Of a stretch of DNA of 34,408 bases, positions 33,525-34,408 are shown piece after piece. This DNA comes from Burkholderiales bacterium. Lineage in GTDB: Bacteria; Pseudomonadota; Gammaproteobacteria; Burkholderiales; Burkholderiaceae_D. Below the pieces are notes generated by a model. It saw only the letters and a list, made by a program, of their open reading frames with translations. It was not told the DNA's origin and ran no database searches. The stretch covers positions 1 to 34,408 of the forward strand of contig CANJOT010000010.1 of the NCBI GenBank assembly GCA_947475815.1. Reading direction: 5' to 3'. Position 1 is the first letter of the stretch; the number at the start of each line of letters is the position of its first letter. The position numbers and the translations under genes were made by a program.

Positions 33525-34408
33525 TTGCATTCCGTTTCCCTGACCCGTCATCTGCTCGACCTTGACCGCCGCACCGGTGCGGCGCCGGAAGGCCTGCGCC
33601 GCCTGATCGAAAACACGGCCGACGCCTGCAAAGCCATCGCCCATCAGGTCAGCCGCGGTGCGCTCGCCGATGTGCTCGGCTCCGCCGGCACGGAAAACGT
33701 GCAGGGCGAAACCCAGAAAAAACTCGACGTCATTTCCAATGAGCTGATGATCGAAGGCACACAATGGAGCGGCCAGGTCGCCGCGCTGGCGTCGGAGGAA
33801 ATGGACGACATCCTGCCCCTGCCGGCCGACCTGCCGCGCGGCCCCTACCTGTTGTTATTCGACCCGCTCGACGGCTCGTCAAACATCGATGTCAATGTCT
33901 CGATCGGCACAATTTTTTCTATCCTCAAGGCTGGCCGCACGGAGGTCAGCGAGGCCGATTTCCTGCAGCCAGGCCGACAGCAGGTGGCGGCCGGATATGC
34001 CGTCTACGGCCCGCAGTCGGTGCTCGTGCTGACGCTCGGCCAAGGCGTGGACGCCTTCACCCTCGACCGCGACAGCGGCACCTGGATGCTGACCGCGCAG
34101 GGCCTGCGCATTCCCGAACAGACGCACGAGTTTGCCATCAACATGAGCAACCAGCGTCACTGGGATGCGCCGGTGCAGCGCTATATCGATGAACTGCTGC
34201 AGGGCGGCAATGGCGTACGCGGCAAGGATTTCAACATGCGCTGGATCGCCTCGATGGTAGCCGACGTGCACCGCATCCTGACGCGCGGTGGCATCTTCAT
34301 GTACCCCTGGGACAAACGCGAACCCGGCAAACCCGGCAAGCTGCGCCTGATGTACGAGGCCAACCCGATGAGTTTTCTGGTCGAACAGGCGGGCGGCGCC
34401 GCCACCAA
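33525..34408 (+). CDS. fbp: Fructose-1,6-bisphosphatase class I (3' end beyond the window)
   Basis: 294 codons of a class I FBPase, which hydrolyses fructose 1,6-bisphosphate to fructose 6-phosphate in gluconeogenesis. [10 protein letters not shown] at 113-122 is the metal and catalytic signature, and SEEMDD (about residues 91-96) contributes further metal ligands. [11 protein letters not shown] and [19 protein letters not shown] lie near the C-terminal part; about 40 residues are missing at the window end. The TTG at 33525 is the probable start: CAGGAG lies about ten bases before it and no ATG or GTG is nearby. The gap after the diguanylate cyclase is 67 bases. Closeness to pepN is common in Burkholderiales. 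Confidence 0.93.
   Translation, partial: MHSVSLTRHLLDLDRRTGAAPEGLRRLIENTADACKAIAHQVSRGALADVLGSAGTENVQGETQKKLDVISNELMIEGTQWSGQVAALASEEMDDILPLPADLPRGPYLLLFDPLDGSSNIDVNVSIGTIFSILKAGRTEVSEADFLQPGRQQVAAGYAVYGPQSVLVLTLGQGVDAFTLDRDSGTWMLTAQGLRIPEQTHEFAINMSNQRHWDAPVQRYIDELLQGGNGVRGKDFNMRWIASMVADVHRILTRGGIFMYPWDKREPGKPGKLRLMYEANPMSFLVEQAGGAAT

Noticed and set aside
1-34408. tRNA, rRNA, prophage or complete insertion element
   Set aside because: No cloverleaf, rRNA, integrase or transposase sequence was recognised by eye on either strand; only the first 140 bases hint at an element end.

Overview
The window looks like chromosomal DNA of a GC-rich betaproteobacterium, most likely Burkholderiales. The main reasons are four Bug/TctC-type periplasmic binding proteins (a family strongly expanded in that order), a pepN gene close to a class I fructose-1,6-bisphosphatase gene, and a gcvTHP operon led by a tandem glycine riboswitch. 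The taxon is an inference; no rRNA or tRNA gene was seen.

Layout. (1) 1-800: a lower-GC stretch joined abruptly to the C-terminal third of a TpsB (ShlB/FhaC/HecB) outer-membrane transporter. (2) 805-9666, minus strand: a catabolic cluster that reads, in transcription order, Bug protein, VOC protein, acyl-CoA ligase, crotonase, iron-containing alcohol dehydrogenase, TctC, TctB, TctA and a carboxymuconolactone-decarboxylase-like protein. It appears to import a carboxylic acid, activate it with CoA and modify it. (3) 9734-11487: a DUF2256 zinc-ribbon protein, a fumarylacetoacetate-hydrolase-family enzyme with a clear terminator, and a small secreted heptad-repeat protein. (4) 11534-17237, minus strand: a second catabolic unit with MFS transporter, FAD aromatic hydroxylase, class III extradiol dioxygenase, RidA-family protein and Bug protein. 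This is the logic of ring hydroxylation, ring cleavage and possibly imine hydrolysis. A 10-bp tandem repeat lies directly upstream of the dioxygenase gene.

(5) 17238-19085: a divergent control region with a perfect FNR/ANR box, then a gene for a fused rhodanese/phosphatase-like domain plus type II sulfide:quinone oxidoreductase. One in-frame TGA splits it where a Trp codon is expected. (6) 19146-21958: a two-gene unit of a Bug protein and a CocE/NonD-type serine hydrolase. (7) 22240-23736: a Ser/Thr protein kinase fused to a cyclic-nucleotide-binding domain, behind an AT-rich leader. (8) 23759-28650: promoter, tandem glycine riboswitch, gcvT, gcvH and gcvP, the glycine cleavage system. (9) 28661-29314: a DUF4136 lipoprotein, convergent with gcvP. 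(10) 29532-34408: pepN, an overlapping membrane-bound diguanylate cyclase gene, and fbp starting at TTG and cut by the window end.

The left half (805-22000) is accessory catabolic DNA with no transcriptional regulator gene inside it. The right half (from about 23700) is core metabolism. The most unusual items are the TGA-split phosphatase/SQR gene under an anaerobic-type FNR box, the hydroxylase-dioxygenase-RidA unit with its tandem repeat, and the kinase/CNB fusion.
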